Positions 1-10,690 of a stretch of DNA of 64,000 nt are shown here, piece by piece. The stretch lies in assembly GCA_963575745.1 (NCBI GenBank), contig CAUYUJ010000336.1, positions 186,001 through 250,000 of the forward strand, given 5' to 3'. Within the stretch, counting starts at the first letter, position 1. Every line of letters begins with the position of its first letter. Under the pieces are notes generated by a model. The model searched no databases. It saw only the letters and a program-made list of their open reading frames with translations, and was not told the DNA's origin. Both the position numbers and the translations under genes were made by a program. This DNA comes from Prorocentrum cordatum (lineage: Eukaryota; Sar; Dinophyceae; Prorocentrales; Prorocentraceae).

Positions 1-751
1 CCCCAAGACAATTTCCACGTGCGAAGGGGGCACGACCTGCCCAACATGTACGACGATGGTTGCGCACAGCAGCGGGATATGCAAGACGCGTTGCGCCATA
101 CCACCACATGCTCCAGAACGTTCTGGAAGTCCTCCGCCGGAACATTCTCGTCACACGTTTTCGTGGGTCTCCCCACGTTTCTCACCAGCCGTCGCCGAGC
201 TAGACGAGGCAAATCTATCGGCGGCAGTCGCGAGGGAGCAGAACATGCAGTGAACATGCGGATGGCGATGAAGCGAGAGCGATGTCGTCCGCCCGGCATC
301 CTTATAATCAAAAGTCTAAGTCAAGTGTCTCGTCGGTTCCATGCGAGCTCCTGTTCCACAAGCTCGTCAATGGGGTTTCCTACGGCGCTCCTCGCGCATG
401 CGCGCGCAATTGAGGTCCCAAAGGGGCTTCTCTCACACTGTACTCCCCTCCAAGATGTTTTCAAAACCTTCTTCCACGTCCCCAAAAATAGTCATGAACG
501 CCCCAAGAGGCCCCAAGAGGCGATGGCTGCACACGGCAGCTCCCGAGTACAGTGTCCCTCCCCGTTGCACCGATCACTGTTGCAAGAAGGCGAGAGCAAA
601 GGGATCATGCAGGGAAGAAGAGATGGACGACCGGGGAGCGGAGGAGGACGAGGGGAAGGATGAGAGAAGAGGAATGGATGAGGGAGTGGTACATGCCCGA
701 TCAGATCACGCCCCAGAAGTGGTTGCGACATGCACCCATTGTGTTCTGGCG
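1..751. other. No gene recognised
   Basis: Ordinary-complexity sequence that becomes purine-rich from about 590 to 680. The open frames here have no recognisable motif and overlap each other on both strands, so none is called. Confidence 0.5.
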
Positions 752-784
752 CTAGAACCTAAGCACGCGCGAAGCGCGCGGTTC
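752..784 (+). repeat. Small hairpin repeat, copy 1
   Basis: CTAGAACC, then TAA, then GCACGCGC, a GAA loop and GCGCGCG followed by GTTC. It is a member of a three-copy family (752, 1021, 20934). Its inner stem is imperfect: the CA change on the left arm is not matched on the right. Confidence 0.7.
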
Positions 785-1020
785 CCTAAGGAGAAAAGAG
801 GTAATGTGATGAGGAAGAGCTGTCGGAGGGAGGAGAAGGGAGAAAACAGATGAGGGAAACGAGGGGGGATCATAGCTGCCCTTCTCTTATCGAGGCCTCC
901 CTTACCGTATTTTTCACGTGTTCCCACCCGCATGCAGTCGCACCAAGTTGCGAGAGAGGATATGAAGGCATAGCAGAAAAAATACGATGGGAAGTGGGGA
1001 TGCGGACAATCACTCCCGGA

Positions 1021-1058
1021 CTAGATCCTAAGCGTGCGCGAAGCGCACGTGGCTCAAG
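1021..1058 (+). repeat. Small hairpin repeat, copy 2
   Basis: Same layout as the copy at 20934: CTAGATCC, TAA, inner stem GCGTGCGC, loop GAA, then GCGCACGT and GGCTCAAG. Compared with 20934, one inner-stem C:G pair has become T:A through changes on both arms. Confidence 0.7.
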
Positions 1059-1914
1059 TGGTGCTATACCTGAAATCACATACGACAGACAAGCGCAAGT
1101 ATGCTTCGTCTGGCGATCCGAACCAACGAGTTCCAGTACATCAAGAGGTATGTTCTTGATGCGTGTTGTCGGCGCCTGTCGCTGATGTTTGTAATCGATG
1201 CATGTTCTCGACATGTGTCCTTGACGTTTAGTCGTTGGGCCTATGTTTGATGTGCGCGGTGCTGATGTGCATAATTGGTGTGTTTTCTTGGTGTATGTTA
1301 TTGGTGATGATGATTGATGTTTGTTTTACACGTCTGTTCGACAAGTTCTCCAATTAGTGCTTGCACTGAAAGGTTCCTAGCGGAGACTGAAAGGCTAGGC
1401 AAAGGTTTCGAGCCTCTTTCGGTGGGCGGCCAGGCTCGCTGGTTCCAGGTTTCGATGCGGGGCCTGCAGGTTAGAGCTCTGGGCAGATGTCGGTAAGCTG
1501 CCGGGTTTCTCGGTTGCGCGGTTTCCTTGTTTTTGGTTTTGTTGGTCCAGCTTCTCGTCGAGATAATAAGCAATATTTCGGTTCTTGCGCCCACGGCCAG
1601 GCTGAGAGTTGAGAGAACATGTCAGAGAGTAAAGGCCAGAAGTGAGCAGAGAGAACAGAGAGTACTGTGAGAGATCAAGGTACTTAATATCGGGATGAGA
1701 GGCCTTATTCGAATAAGCAGGGTAGCATTGTAGAGGAAGGAGGGAGGGATTGATATAGAAAGAAAGAGAGAGATAGAGAGCGAGAGACAGACAGGCAGAC
1801 AGAACGAGAGAGGGGTGAAGTTACACTTGTATGCACATTTAGACACATATGTAGGCTTATCCTGGGGAAGGACCCAGTCATATGCAGCTATGCGTACCGC
1901 AATTGTGAATATCT
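1059..1914. other. No gene recognised; short GA tract
   Basis: Nothing gene-like. A GAGA-rich tract runs from about 1742 to 1815, and 1200-1320 is GT-rich. Confidence 0.5.
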
Positions 1915-2002
1915 TTTTCGGTGGAGCTCCCTATGGGACCACGAGGCGCTGCTCTGGGTGGTGGTGGGGGGTGCATGCGGGCGGTAGCACTGGTGCCTGC
2001 CG
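1915..2002 (+). repeat. ~75-bp minisatellite, left fragment cut by LINE1
   Basis: One unit of the GGTGGAGCTCC...GGGGCCACGA...GCGGTAGCACTGG repeat that resumes at 8475. The unit stops in the middle at 2002, exactly where the LINE1 3' end begins, and the missing half is at 8488. The array was therefore continuous before the insertion. Confidence 0.85.
1990..2002 (+). repeat. LINE1 target-site duplication, 3' flank
   Basis: CTGGTGCCTGCCG, identical to 8475-8487. The two 13-bp copies bracket the LINE on chromosome DNA that belongs to the minisatellite. Confidence 0.88.
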
Positions 2003-2014
2003 TTTTTGTTTTGG
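2003..2014 (-). other. LINE1 A-rich 3' end
   Basis: On the minus strand the element ends CCAAAACAAAAA immediately before the target-site duplication, as expected for target-primed reverse transcription of a polyadenylated or A-rich 3' terminus. A short homopolymer with one interruption suggests some age. Confidence 0.75.
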
Positions 2015-2157
2015 TGTGGCCAAGCTCGCGCGGCGCGAGCTCAGGTTCAACAGCTGCCGAGGGGCAGCTGTCGGCGGCGGCGAAAGCCTCGGGAAGCCGA
2101 GCAGCAAAGGACCGAGCTGGCCAAACGGGCCAGCTCGCTGCTGCCAAGCCAGACCCG

Positions 2158-5100
2158 TCAGCCTGCCTTCGCCATCGGGCGCGCCCCCTTCGGCGGCAGC
2201 CCTTGCCTGATATTCGCGACCTTCTCGAGGCGGTGCTGCAGGCCTCGAGCGGTCTCGGGCAACTTGCACTCGGCAGGCAAGCCCCTATGCTTACCGCCTA
2301 TCACGCGGGCATGGCAGTGGCAGCGCGTGCACACGCGATACCCATTGACAGTGCACAGCACGTGTTCGCCGCCGTCTACCCCTGGGACCCCTGTGCCAGC
2401 AGTCGCAGAGGCCGAGGCAGCGAGCGGCCCCGAGGATGCAGGCGGACCAGCGGTGTCACGAGTCACTGGGTCGGCCTCGGCGCCGAGCGAGTCCGCCCCC
2501 GAGCTACCACCAGCTCCACCAGTGGGCTCAGTCGTGCCGCTGCCGTGCCGTGCGCTGACCGCGGGCTTGGCAGACGGCGCGGGAGCGGTCGCAAAGACAG
2601 GCGAGGCGGCACCCGATGGGCAAGTGTCGACGCCAACAGAGGGTGCCCCGTCTGCTCGGTCGGCCTCACTCGCGGTCCCGCTCACACAGGAGCCAGTCGC
2701 AGCAGCCAGCAGGAACTCGATTTTTTCCTGAACCGCCATGCGAACCTTGGCCCTGGGCTCGCCGCTGCATCCGATGGGGCCTCGGACTCCCCCCGCAGGG
2801 CTGCGGGCCCGAGAACGGCGCCCCCTCGGGGGCGGCGGTGCGTCCTGCTCGCCAGCCTCGCTGGCCGCCAGCGCTGCAAAGGCTGCGGCTGCTGTGGCCG
2901 CCGTCGCCAACGCCGCTCGAGCAGGCCTCATCCTCACAGAGCCTCCTGAGTGAAAGGGTGCGTGCGGCTTAGCCGCGCACGGTTTGGCCCAGAAGTGGGC
3001 TTTGATGTTGGCGCTGTAGGCGGTCTTCAAGCAGCGCAGGCAGTGGATGCCTCCGTTGGGGGCCTCGACGACCTCGTGGCCCGTGAGGTGGAGGGAGATC
3101 TTGCCTTCCCGCTTGGCCGCCGTCTCATCAGACAGATCAGCACGGGCATCGGCCGCCTGGCCCCCAGCAGCCGCGACCCAGAAGAACGCCGCATCAAGCA
3201 TGGTCTGCCTCGCACGAATCACCTGCCTGATCTCGTCGGTGGCCCCCGTGCGGCTGGCGATGAACGTGGCACACCGATCAGCTCCAATGTTGCCTCGCCT
3301 CGCCCTGGTTGTGACCAGCCCTTCCTGCACGTGCTGCACCGAAGCGCGGGCCTTGACCTTCGCAGCCCGCAGGCCGCCGTCGCCGAGCCCTCCGAAGTCC
3401 TGAATCGCGTGCCATACACGGACCCAGATCTCGGCCCATGCTGACTTGCTGCTCGTAGTGACCTTTGGCCCGCGAGCGTTGATCCCGTCCACAACAAATG
3501 CTGCGTCAAAATGAGCCGTCACTGGTGGTAGACTGAACTTGAGGAGCAGGAGGAGCGCCAGCAACTCGCTCCCGTCGATGGACTGCAGTGGCCCCGCCAG
3601 TGGCGAGGCGAGGGCTCGCGTGGCTGACCCTGGCCCTGGGTCCACGCTGTCGCCACTCGGCGGAAGGGCCACCACCGCACAGCCAGCACAGGCGACCTGG
3701 GCCCCCCCGTCGATGAAGGCGCCGTCGGCGTACAAGTCGGGCACAGCAAACGGCAAGCCCTCCTCGTAGCCCTTGGTCCACTGCGCATGTGCAAGGAGGT
3801 CGTCGCCAGGCGGTGCCCACCCTGCGCGTGGCCCGGGTAGCCACAACCGACCGAACAGCGTTCTGATCGTGGTGGAGTCGCCCATGCCCTTTGAAGCGCT
3901 CCAGCTCCACCGGCAGCGAGAGGTTGGGCCATGCATCCTGGCACTCCATGTGTCGATGCCACAACGCGCCTAGCTTGTCAGGGCACAGCGAGCATACCGA
4001 GCACGAGCTGAGGCCTGCAGCACAGCGTCTCTCGTTTAGCCACTGACCGTCAACCAGGCACGATCTGGCGCACCCAGCCTCGCTAGGGGTCAAAGTCCTC
4101 CAGCTCCGCGCCACCTTGGTTGAACCTCTCCCCGACATGATCCACCGTCGGACTTGCGGCAAGAAGACCCCCCTGGCTTCGGAAATCCCGTAGCGCGTGG
4201 GCTTTGCCAGCTGCGCCAGCTGCCAGTGCTCGACGGACTTGGTGACGATCTGCCCCGCCGTCCACGGCGAGTGAACTGCCACATTGAGCTTCTCGCCAGC
4301 CTCGGAGACCCACTCAGCGAAGGCGGACGTCGTGAAGCCGATCTTCTGCAGCGACTTGACCGCGGCTCCGATCGGTCCGCGCACGTCAGACCAGATCTTG
4401 GCCACCTTCACGTTCCACTCGAAGGTGGTCCTGGGCATCGACGTCGGGATCCACTGCTCCCAGACTGCCCGAGCCTGCATCATCACGGGCCCAAGCGCGG
4501 CGGCGAAAATGGGGTCCAGGGTCCTGGCCCCTGAGAGCATCAGCACTGCAGTGGCGCTCTTGCCTGCTGGTCGGGCATCCACGGCTCTGACAGTGATGGG
4601 CCCCATCTTGGACAGCTCGCTCTCGTTGTGGCCAGTGCAGTTGACGCCGTAGAGGGCCGAATTGTGCAAGCCAGTGTAGGCAACCTTGGCAGCCGCGGCG
4701 CGCCCTTTCCTTAGCCCAAGAAAACTGCGCACCTTGCCCATGCGCAACTCGACATTGGCGAACCGCTGCTGCCGAATCGCCCTAACTGCTCGTCGCCCTT
4801 CAGCACGATCGATGCCGAGGTTCCTCGCGCGGCGCGCGCCAAGCACCCCTGCAACCTTGAGCAGCCGCCTGGAGATATTGCTGCGGACCCCAGTGGAGTT
4901 ACCCAGGACCCTGGACTTCTTGACGGCGGTTTTGAGCTTCACCTGCTTCAAATGCTGCACGAGGTGCCGTGTGGCACCTACCAGGTCATCCTGCACTTTC
5001 TCAGCGCTGCCCCAGCGCTGCAGCACTAGGTCGTCGACCACGATCGCTGGCGCGACAGCCCCGAACTTTGCGACCATCTCGTCCAGCGGATGCAGCAGCA

Positions 5101-7215
5101 TGAGCTTCATGAAGCCCGTGGCGAACGCATCCCCTGTGAGCACCGTCTGGTATACCTGCAGCTCCTGCGAGCAGCACCCGTCTAAGTGCAGGACCCGCGG
5201 CGCGCGATACAGCGAAATCTGCAGCTTGGCCAGCCACAGCGGGTACCCTTACTTGGTGGCCGCTTGCACCAGGCCCTGATGAGAGACTTGCTCGGACGCC
5301 TTCCACAGGTCGAGCAGGATGCTGGCAGATGCCCAGTCCTGGTCGGGATGCAGCTCCGCCATCATCGCGACCCACTCGGACCTCGTCTGCTGTTGCCACA
5401 CCGCTCTGTCGCAAGAGCGACCCGAAGAAGCCCACCAGTAGGGCCTGTCATTGTCCTTCTCCCACCTTTGCATGAGGGGCCTCCTGAGCCTTCCGTGCAC
5501 ACGTATCACCGCGGCAAGAAGGGCAATGGGACGAAGGCCCCCGTCTGCTTTGGGAATGAAGGCCATTTTTGTGATGAAAGAGCTGGGCCAGTCGGCCTTC
5601 GCCTCGATGGCCATGATGAGGTCAACTGGCGCCTCGATGCCTTGGTCGTCCATGAGATTGAACTCACAGGGCCGTAAGCTGTCGAAATTGGACCCTGACT
5701 GAGGCCTGAAAGACGAGATCACCTTCCGCAGCTCGGCGACTGAAGGTCTACCGGGGCGCTCTCCGAGATCTTGCGGCCATGCAGCGTGGTGCTTCGCAGG
5801 CTCTTGCTCGCGCGGTGCCGCCGCATCCCAGTGACCCGACCACTCGTCCACTAGCGTCTGCAGGCTTTGCTGGATGGTGGACGGCGGCTCGCCGTCTGGC
5901 TTGGCGGGCTTCGCGTTCCAGCTCTGCGCCATCTTGGTGGCCGCGTGGATGCCGCCTGTGCCCGTGGCCACAGAGTGCAGGACCCACTCGTTGTAGTTCT
6001 GGGAGGCCTGGTCCATGTCGGCCTTGACCACCTTCTCCGACCAGCTGAAGCAAGCCGCACTGAGAACGTCCAGCTGCGAGAGGGAGTAGATGCTGGCCCA
6101 CGTGGCTATCACGTGAATGGCGCGCTGCAGCTCGCCGAGCTCGGACGGGCGCCTGCTGACCAGCTTGCGCATGGCACGGAGCGCGCCCAGCCTTGTGAGC
6201 GGGCGCTCGATCTGCGCAGCATCCCTGAGGCAGATGGCGATCGCCCTGCACCCCGTCGATGCACGCCTGGCCCTTCGCAGTCTCGGCGGCGACGGCGCCG
6301 TAGCCGAAGTGCTCGCAAGCCAGGGTCGCTGCCCTCGGCCTGCGTACCTGTCGTGCTCATGGAGGAGCCCACACGCGTCGATCATGTTGGTCTCCGCCTG
6401 GCCGATGAAGATGCGCCACATGCAGTCCAAGTCGTTGGTGTTGGCGATCTTCTCCCGCACCTCTTCCCAGGCAGGTGCGTGGTCCCGCGAGCAGCGCGCT
6501 AGCGGCTTGGCCAGCGGCAGCTGCTTCGCAGTGCGCATGGCCGTGATGTCCTGGTGCCTGCTGGGCCCGAGCAGCTCGAGCGCGACAGGGTAGTGCGGGT
6601 TGAGGTCGAGCCCGTGAATGACGCTGGCCGTGGCCCTTCGAAAGCACCTGGAGACCACGAAGTAGTCGATGATCCTGCCAGCTGGCCTGCATGTGGCCTC
6701 AGTGGGTGCTGCCACCGCCGCCTGCGCAGCCTGGAGCCAGCCCGACTCTGCCAAGACCGACGGTTCCATGTTGAGGTCCCCTCCGACGACGAAGGGCCTG
6801 TTGGCAGCCTGGGGCGCCCTGAGCACCGCGTACAGCGTATATGCGTTGCTCTTGTTGAGGCCGACGTTGACCTCCAAATAGATGTTGACCCACGCGATGC
6901 CGCCTCTGCAGACGCCGTTGAAGCACAGCTGGCCTGCCGAGCAGGTCGAAAGGCCCGAGCCCAAGATGCTGGGGCGCCATCTGCACGAGGCCTCCACTGC
7001 CCTGGGGGCCTGGCCCAGCGTTGATCGCTGGTGCTGCCTCCGGGACCCATCCGAACCTGCGGAGTTGACCCATCTGTGCATCGTGTGTGCGCCGCGAATC
7101 CAGGTGCGTCTCCTGGACGGCCACGAAATCGCAGCGCCTGGCCGTGGAGGTGCCCAGCAGGTTGGCGAACCGAGACCAGGCGTTGCAGTTGACCGCAAGC
7201 CCGACCCACCGCCTG
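2158..7215 (-). pseudogene. LINE1 ORF2 relic: endonuclease, reverse transcriptase, RNase H
   Basis: The endonuclease/exonuclease/phosphatase fold is visible as CDFVAVQETHLDS (near 7100), GGDLNMEP (Asp codon at 6778), IDYFVVS (6667) and PHYPVALELL (His at 6595). RT motif A reads LLDLWKASEQVSHQGL (Asp at 5311) and motif C reads IVVDDLVLQ (VDD from 5038), so both catalytic Asp motifs survive. RNase H carries YADGAFIDGG (Asp 3726), GSELLAL (Glu 3567), FVVDG (Asp 3489) and GADRCA (Asp 3279), a full D-E-D-D set. The breaks are a frameshift near 6950 inside the endonuclease, a single in-frame TAA at 5249 between motifs A and C, and a frameshift near 3890 before RNase H. The reading is otherwise continuous, which points to a fairly young copy. 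The start codon is uncertain and probably overlaps the end of ORF1. Confidence 0.88.
2250..3080 (-). other. LINE1 C-terminal Cys/His motifs
   Basis: Downstream of RNase H the same frame encodes HCLRCLKTAYSANIKAHFW followed by a further Cys (near 3060-2990). After an Ala/Pro-rich spacer it encodes CTRCHCHARVIGGKHRG with a Cys four residues later (near 2340-2270). The paired CxxC...H...C arrangement resembles nucleic-acid-binding fingers at the end of some LINE proteins. A similar pair ends LINE2, so this is a family trait and not chance. Binding function is inferred. Confidence 0.6.
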
Positions 7216-7275
7216 CCTTGCTCGTCCGACCCGCGGGGCAGGGTCGACGACCGACTGCCGCCGATCGCCGCGCTG

Positions 7276-8274
7276 CTACCCTCCCGCGGTGCGTGACCGC
7301 TTGGCCGCCCCGAGGGTGTCGAGCGCTTCCTGGGGCCGCTTCCTGTCGTTGTCGTCCGACGCGCTGCCGAGGAGCGCCCCAGGGTCGTCGCAGCCCATGA
7401 ACTTATCGAAGACGTCCCCTTCTGGCTGAGCCAGGGGGGTGTTCTCTTGATCGGCCCCGCCAGCCGCGCCAGCACCTGCTCCTTCAGCACCGCTTGCGGC
7501 AAGGCCGCCCCGCTGCTGTTCAGGCCCAGGAGGAGGGCCAGCGGCTGCAGCCGAGGTGGCCATCTCGCCCAAGAGCTTGGCGAGGCTGTCCACAACGTCT
7601 GCTCCAGACTTGCCCTCGGTGTCGATGGTGGCGACCTTCCCCTTGAGCGTGCGGATGGTTTCCTCCGCAGTGGTGGCCGAGTAGAGCTTGGCTGCCTGCT
7701 TCTTCGCCTCCTCGAGCTCCGCCTTGCGGTCCGCGAGGGCCTTCTCCGCGTCCGCGAGCGCCTCCAAGGCCTTGCGCGAGCTCGCCAAGAGGCGTTCACG
7801 CTTGGCAGCTGCGCCGGCGACGGCGAGGGAGGCCTGGTCGACCGCCAAGGGGAGCTTCCCCGCCTCAGTGCCCAAGACTCCAGCGGCTGCCTTTCTGCGT
7901 GCCAGCTCGACGTTGTCGCGACTGCTGCCGGAGAGAACATCCTTGACGAGTTCGTACGACTCCAGAGCCATGGCGGCGTAGGCCGCGATCTTGTCGGGGC
8001 CAAGGGCAACGGTGGTGCTGGCGTTGGGCCCTCCTCCGTTAGGTCCGAGCCCTTTGCCACCGCGCCCTTTGCCGCCGCCCTTGGGACCTTTGTGCCAAGG
8101 GGCCCCTTCTCTTCCGCCTCCGACTGCCCACTTGCCACGTGGCCTGACCTCGGCGTCGTTCGCCGCAGGCGCGCTGCGGTCCGAGTGCTTGCCCTTGCAG
8201 CCAGCCCTGATGCAGAGGGAGAGGCGCTGCGGGGCATAGCCACCACAACGCGCACGCTGCCAGCATTTCGCCAT
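7276..8274 (-). CDS. LINE1 ORF1, putative nucleic-acid-binding coiled-coil protein
   Basis: An uninterrupted 332-residue frame from ATG at 8274, the first in-frame ATG after the spliced leader, 176 nt downstream of it. The N-terminus MAKCWQRARCGGYAPQ...CIRAGCKGK is Cys-rich and zinc-ribbon-like. It is followed by a Gly/Lys-rich basic stretch (HKGPKGGGKGRGGKG), then a long Ala/Glu/Lys heptad region (AKRERLLASSRKALEALADA onward, about residues 140-230) that should form a coiled coil, then a low-complexity Ala/Pro/Gly tail. This layout fits a LINE ORF1 that binds its RNA and multimerises. Exact family and binding are inferred. It is the only intact LINE frame in the window. Confidence 0.72.
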   Translation of the reverse strand: MAKCWQRARCGGYAPQRLSLCIRAGCKGKHSDRSAPAANDAEVRPRGKWAVGGGREGAPWHKGPKGGGKGRGGKGLGPNGGGPNASTTVALGPDKIAAYAAMALESYELVKDVLSGSSRDNVELARRKAAAGVLGTEAGKLPLAVDQASLAVAGAAAKRERLLASSRKALEALADAEKALADRKAELEEAKKQAAKLYSATTAEETIRTLKGKVATIDTEGKSGADVVDSLAKLLGEMATSAAAAGPPPGPEQQRGGLAASGAEGAGAGAAGGADQENTPLAQPEGDVFDKFMGCDDPGALLGSASDDNDRKRPQEALDTLGAAKRSRTAGG

Positions 8275-8449
8275 GAGAGCAGGAAGACCCAGGCAACCAG
8301 GCCGAGGAGGAAGACCGCGCACCCTCGGGCAGAGGGAGGCAGGTGGTACCCAGGGGCGGACCTGGCACCACAAAAGGATGGATCGCGAGCTCGGGGAACA
8401 GAGCTATCCCGTGTGTGCCAGGAGGCTAGCAGCCCCCCAAGCATTGGGT

Positions 8450-8471
8450 CTTGAGCCAAAATGGCTACGGA
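8450..8471 (-). other. Dinoflagellate spliced-leader sequence at the LINE1 5' end
   Basis: The minus strand matches all 22 positions of the dinoflagellate SL consensus (DCCGTAGCCATTTTGG followed by CTCAAG, with D = T). The SL is normally added to mRNA by trans-splicing and is not encoded next to genes. Here it lies three bases inside the target-site duplication, at the exact 5' terminus of the LINE. It therefore entered the genome as part of a reverse-transcribed, trans-spliced transcript. The extra CGG between SL and duplication may be untemplated addition. Confidence 0.92.
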
Positions 8472-8474
8472 CCG

Positions 8475-8487
8475 CTGGTGCCTGCCG
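8475..8487 (+). repeat. LINE1 target-site duplication, 5' flank
   Basis: CTGGTGCCTGCCG, the second copy of the 13-bp duplication at 1990-2002. It is followed directly by the resumption of the minisatellite unit (TCGGTGGAGCTCC). Confidence 0.88.
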
Positions 8488-8935
8488 TCGGTGGAGCTCC
8501 GCATGGGGCCACGAGGCGCTGTACTGGGTGGTGGGTGGGGGGGGGGGCGCATGCGGGCGGCAGCGCTGGGGCCGTCGGTGGAGCTCCCTATGGGGCCACG
8601 AAGCGCTGTGCTGGGTGGGGGGCGCAAGCGGGGTGTAGCACTGGAGCCGTCGGTGGAGCTCCCTATGCGGCCACGAAGCGCTGCACTGGGTGGGGGGGAA
8701 GCATGCGGGCGGTAGCACTGGGGCCGTCAGTGGAGCTCCCTAGGGGGCCACGAAGCGCTGTACTGGGTGGGGGGACGCATGCCGGCGGTAGCATCGGGTC
8801 GGTGGAGTTCCCTAGGGGGCCCACGAACCGCTGCACTGGGTGGGGGGGACGCATGTGGGCGGTAGCATTTGGGCCTTCGGTGGAGTTTCGTAGGGGGCCA
8901 CGAAGCGCTGTATTGGGTGGGTGAAACGCAGGGAG
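8475..8935 (+). repeat. ~75-bp minisatellite array, right part
   Basis: About six diverged units, with starts (GTCGGTGGAGCTCC-like) near 8487, 8574, 8649, 8726, 8798 and 8876, so spacing is 72-87 bp. Each unit contains GGGGCCACGA, a CTGGGTGGG run and GCATGCGGGCGGTAGCA. Open frames through the array encode periodic peptides and are not genes. A homologous array lies at 37740-38490. Confidence 0.9.
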
Positions 8936-8950
8936 GAGAAAGGAGGCGGG

Positions 8951-9013
8951 AGGAAAACGCGGGGCGCCGTCTTTTCAAAACGAGGACCCAACATCATAGG
9001 ATGGTTGGGAACA
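8951..9013 (+). repeat. Shared tail of the ~75-bp array
   Basis: Contains GTCTTTTCAAAACGAGGACC, CATAGGA and GGTTGGGAA. Nearly the same sequence follows the second array at 38565-38627, so array and tail were copied as one unit. Confidence 0.8.
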
Positions 9014-9054
9014 ACGTATTACACCAGAGAACACCCAAATCAGTGGGTGCTTTG

Positions 9055-9300
9055 ACAAGTAGTGACATGGACATTGAGATCGGCAGTTATATCGATAGCA
9101 AAATTGATGGTGATGACGATATTAAGTTCGTTCGTGAGACCGATCGTGAAGTCGCTTCAGTAAGATTACTAGTAATATCGACCGTGGTATCACTCGTGCG
9201 ATCTACAATGAGATCGACTGTGAGATCGATTATGATATCGATGGTGAGTTCGACATAGTGGTGGGTAGTGACATCGCTGGTGAGATCGATCGACAAGGAG
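9055..9300 (+). repeat. Degenerate GATCG-rich short tandem repeat
   Basis: Many near-repeats of GTGAGATCGAT-type words about 10-18 bp apart (for example 9205-9245 and 9278-9300). It is diverged, with no fixed period. Confidence 0.6.
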
Positions 9301-9785
9301 ATCGAACAGGAACCCAGAAACCCGGTAACGCCCACCGAAATCGGCCCCAGAACCAGCAACTGGGAATTTTGGACCCCCCCGAATTGGGGACCCGGGAACA
9401 CCCGACCGCCCACCCAAATTGGCCCGAAACTTTCGCCAAACAACATCCGCTAGGACCCCCTTCGGTGCAAGCATTAATTGCGGCATTTGGTGGCCCAGTC
9501 CATTGCACGGCATGCCATTGATCACATCGGATGTTTCCGTGAATTTGCCCGGATTCCCTCTGCAAGGGTTTGTGATGTGGTTTGTCCGTTCGTCGTTTCT
9601 TCCGTTTTCCTCTGTCTTCTCTCTAACTCGTTTGAGTTGAATGTCTACATGTATTTCTATTTATAGAGAGAAAAATTATTTGTGAGCACTGTCGGGATGA
9701 TAGAGTAGAACGTCAATCTAGGTGCGTTTGCGTCATATACAACGTCATGCCCCTCTTTTGCATCACTTACCACTGTGTAGAAACC
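9301..9785. other. No gene recognised
   Basis: Ordinary sequence. The overlapping short frames on both strands have no recognisable motif. 9600-9720 is AT-richer than its surroundings. Confidence 0.45.
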
Positions 9786-9789
9786 CTCT

Positions 9790-10010
9790 CTATTCGCGCA
9801 ATCGGAGAGCACGGCAGAGCGAAGCATAGCATGGCATGATGTGGCAGTTTTTGGCCAAGCGTCGCATACTCAAGCATTGCAGCGCAATGCATTGTATCGC
9901 ATAGCGGTACATACTATAGCATTGCATGACATGCCATGGCATGACACGAGATATGGCATGGAATGCCATTGCGTAGCAAAGCAAGGCATGTAATCGCATA
10001 TCGGTAGATA
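9790..10010 (+). repeat. Degenerate GCATG/GCATT-rich repeat
   Basis: Dense occurrence of GCATG, GCATT, GCATA and CATGGCATG words over about 220 bp, with no clean period. It looks like an old short-unit satellite. Confidence 0.55.
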
Positions 10011-10690
10011 AAGACAAGGCGGCGGGGGACGAGGGTGGACCACATGCGGAGAGGGACACCCTTGGCGCTATGCGGAGCTTCACCGAGTTGGGCCCTTCGC
10101 TGGGCTACTCGTGATTCTTGCCATCCAGGAGGCTCAGATGGCCCATGATTCAGGCGAGACGAAGTAGCATGAGGCACTCAGGAAACGCCGTGGGACGCTT
10201 GAGGTGGACCGCCCCCTGGGCGTGATGCTCCAGCACCAACGCGCGAGCCTTCCTCCTCCTCCTCCTCCTCCTCCTCCTGCACATGCGTTGCTCCGTCCGC
10301 ACCAGCGACAACGCGCGAGCCTTCCAGCGCTCCAGCGCGCCTGCTGGGCCTTTTCTTTGGAGCCGTCCCCAGGACGTTGACAGGCGCCTCGCTTTGCCTC
10401 GCCTCCCTTTTACGCTCGGCAAGCTTCAGCGACGGTGCTGTTGCGTTCCTCGGCGTCTCGAACTCTTTCTTCTGGGTGATTACAGACGCAAACATTATGA
10501 GAGGACGAGTGCAAGGGGATAAAAGCGTGATGTGCGGCAATAGTGCTGAGAAGAATGTGGAACAGACGAGATAAGTTGGATTATCAGAACGACAAATCAA
10601 GATTAAGCGCAGTGTCACGGACTTGACCCACCCTCCCCTCATCAAAACCACACCCACCCCAATCTCTCTCTATATATATATATGTATATA
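10011..10690. other. No gene; short CTC and TA tracts
   Basis: A (CTC)n tract lies at about 10250-10278 and a TA tract at 10670-10689. No recognisable coding sequence. Confidence 0.5.

Larger units (their letters stand above)
2003..8474 (-). mobile_element. LINE1: full-length non-LTR retrotransposon with spliced leader
   Basis: About 6.47 kb on the minus strand. In order, the strand shows an SL match (8471-8450), an ORF1 with coiled coil, an ORF2 relic with apurinic-type endonuclease, reverse transcriptase and RNase H, two C-terminal Cys/His motifs, and an A-rich end (CCAAAACAAAAA, 2014-2003). A perfect 13-bp target-site duplication flanks it. ORF2 is broken by a TAA at 5249-5251 and by frameshifts near 6950 and 3890, so this copy is dead, but its boundaries are intact. 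The presence of the SL shows that the inserted cDNA was not 5'-truncated. It disrupts a minisatellite and no gene. Confidence 0.9.

Noticed and set aside
1921-2949. Plus-strand 342-codon frame antisense to the LINE1 3' region
   Set aside because: Shadow of the RNase H/C-terminal frame on the other strand; no motif of its own.
6699-8627. Minus-strand 642-codon frame running through the spliced leader and the minisatellite
   Set aside because: It starts outside the LINE in repeat DNA and overlaps ORF1 in another frame. Only its last part (the endonuclease start) is element coding sequence.
8461-8924. Periodic peptides (VELPMGPRSAVLGGG-type) from the ~75-bp array
   Set aside because: Unit length near a multiple of three keeps frames open; spacing varies between 72 and 87 bp and breaks the frame, so no selection for coding.
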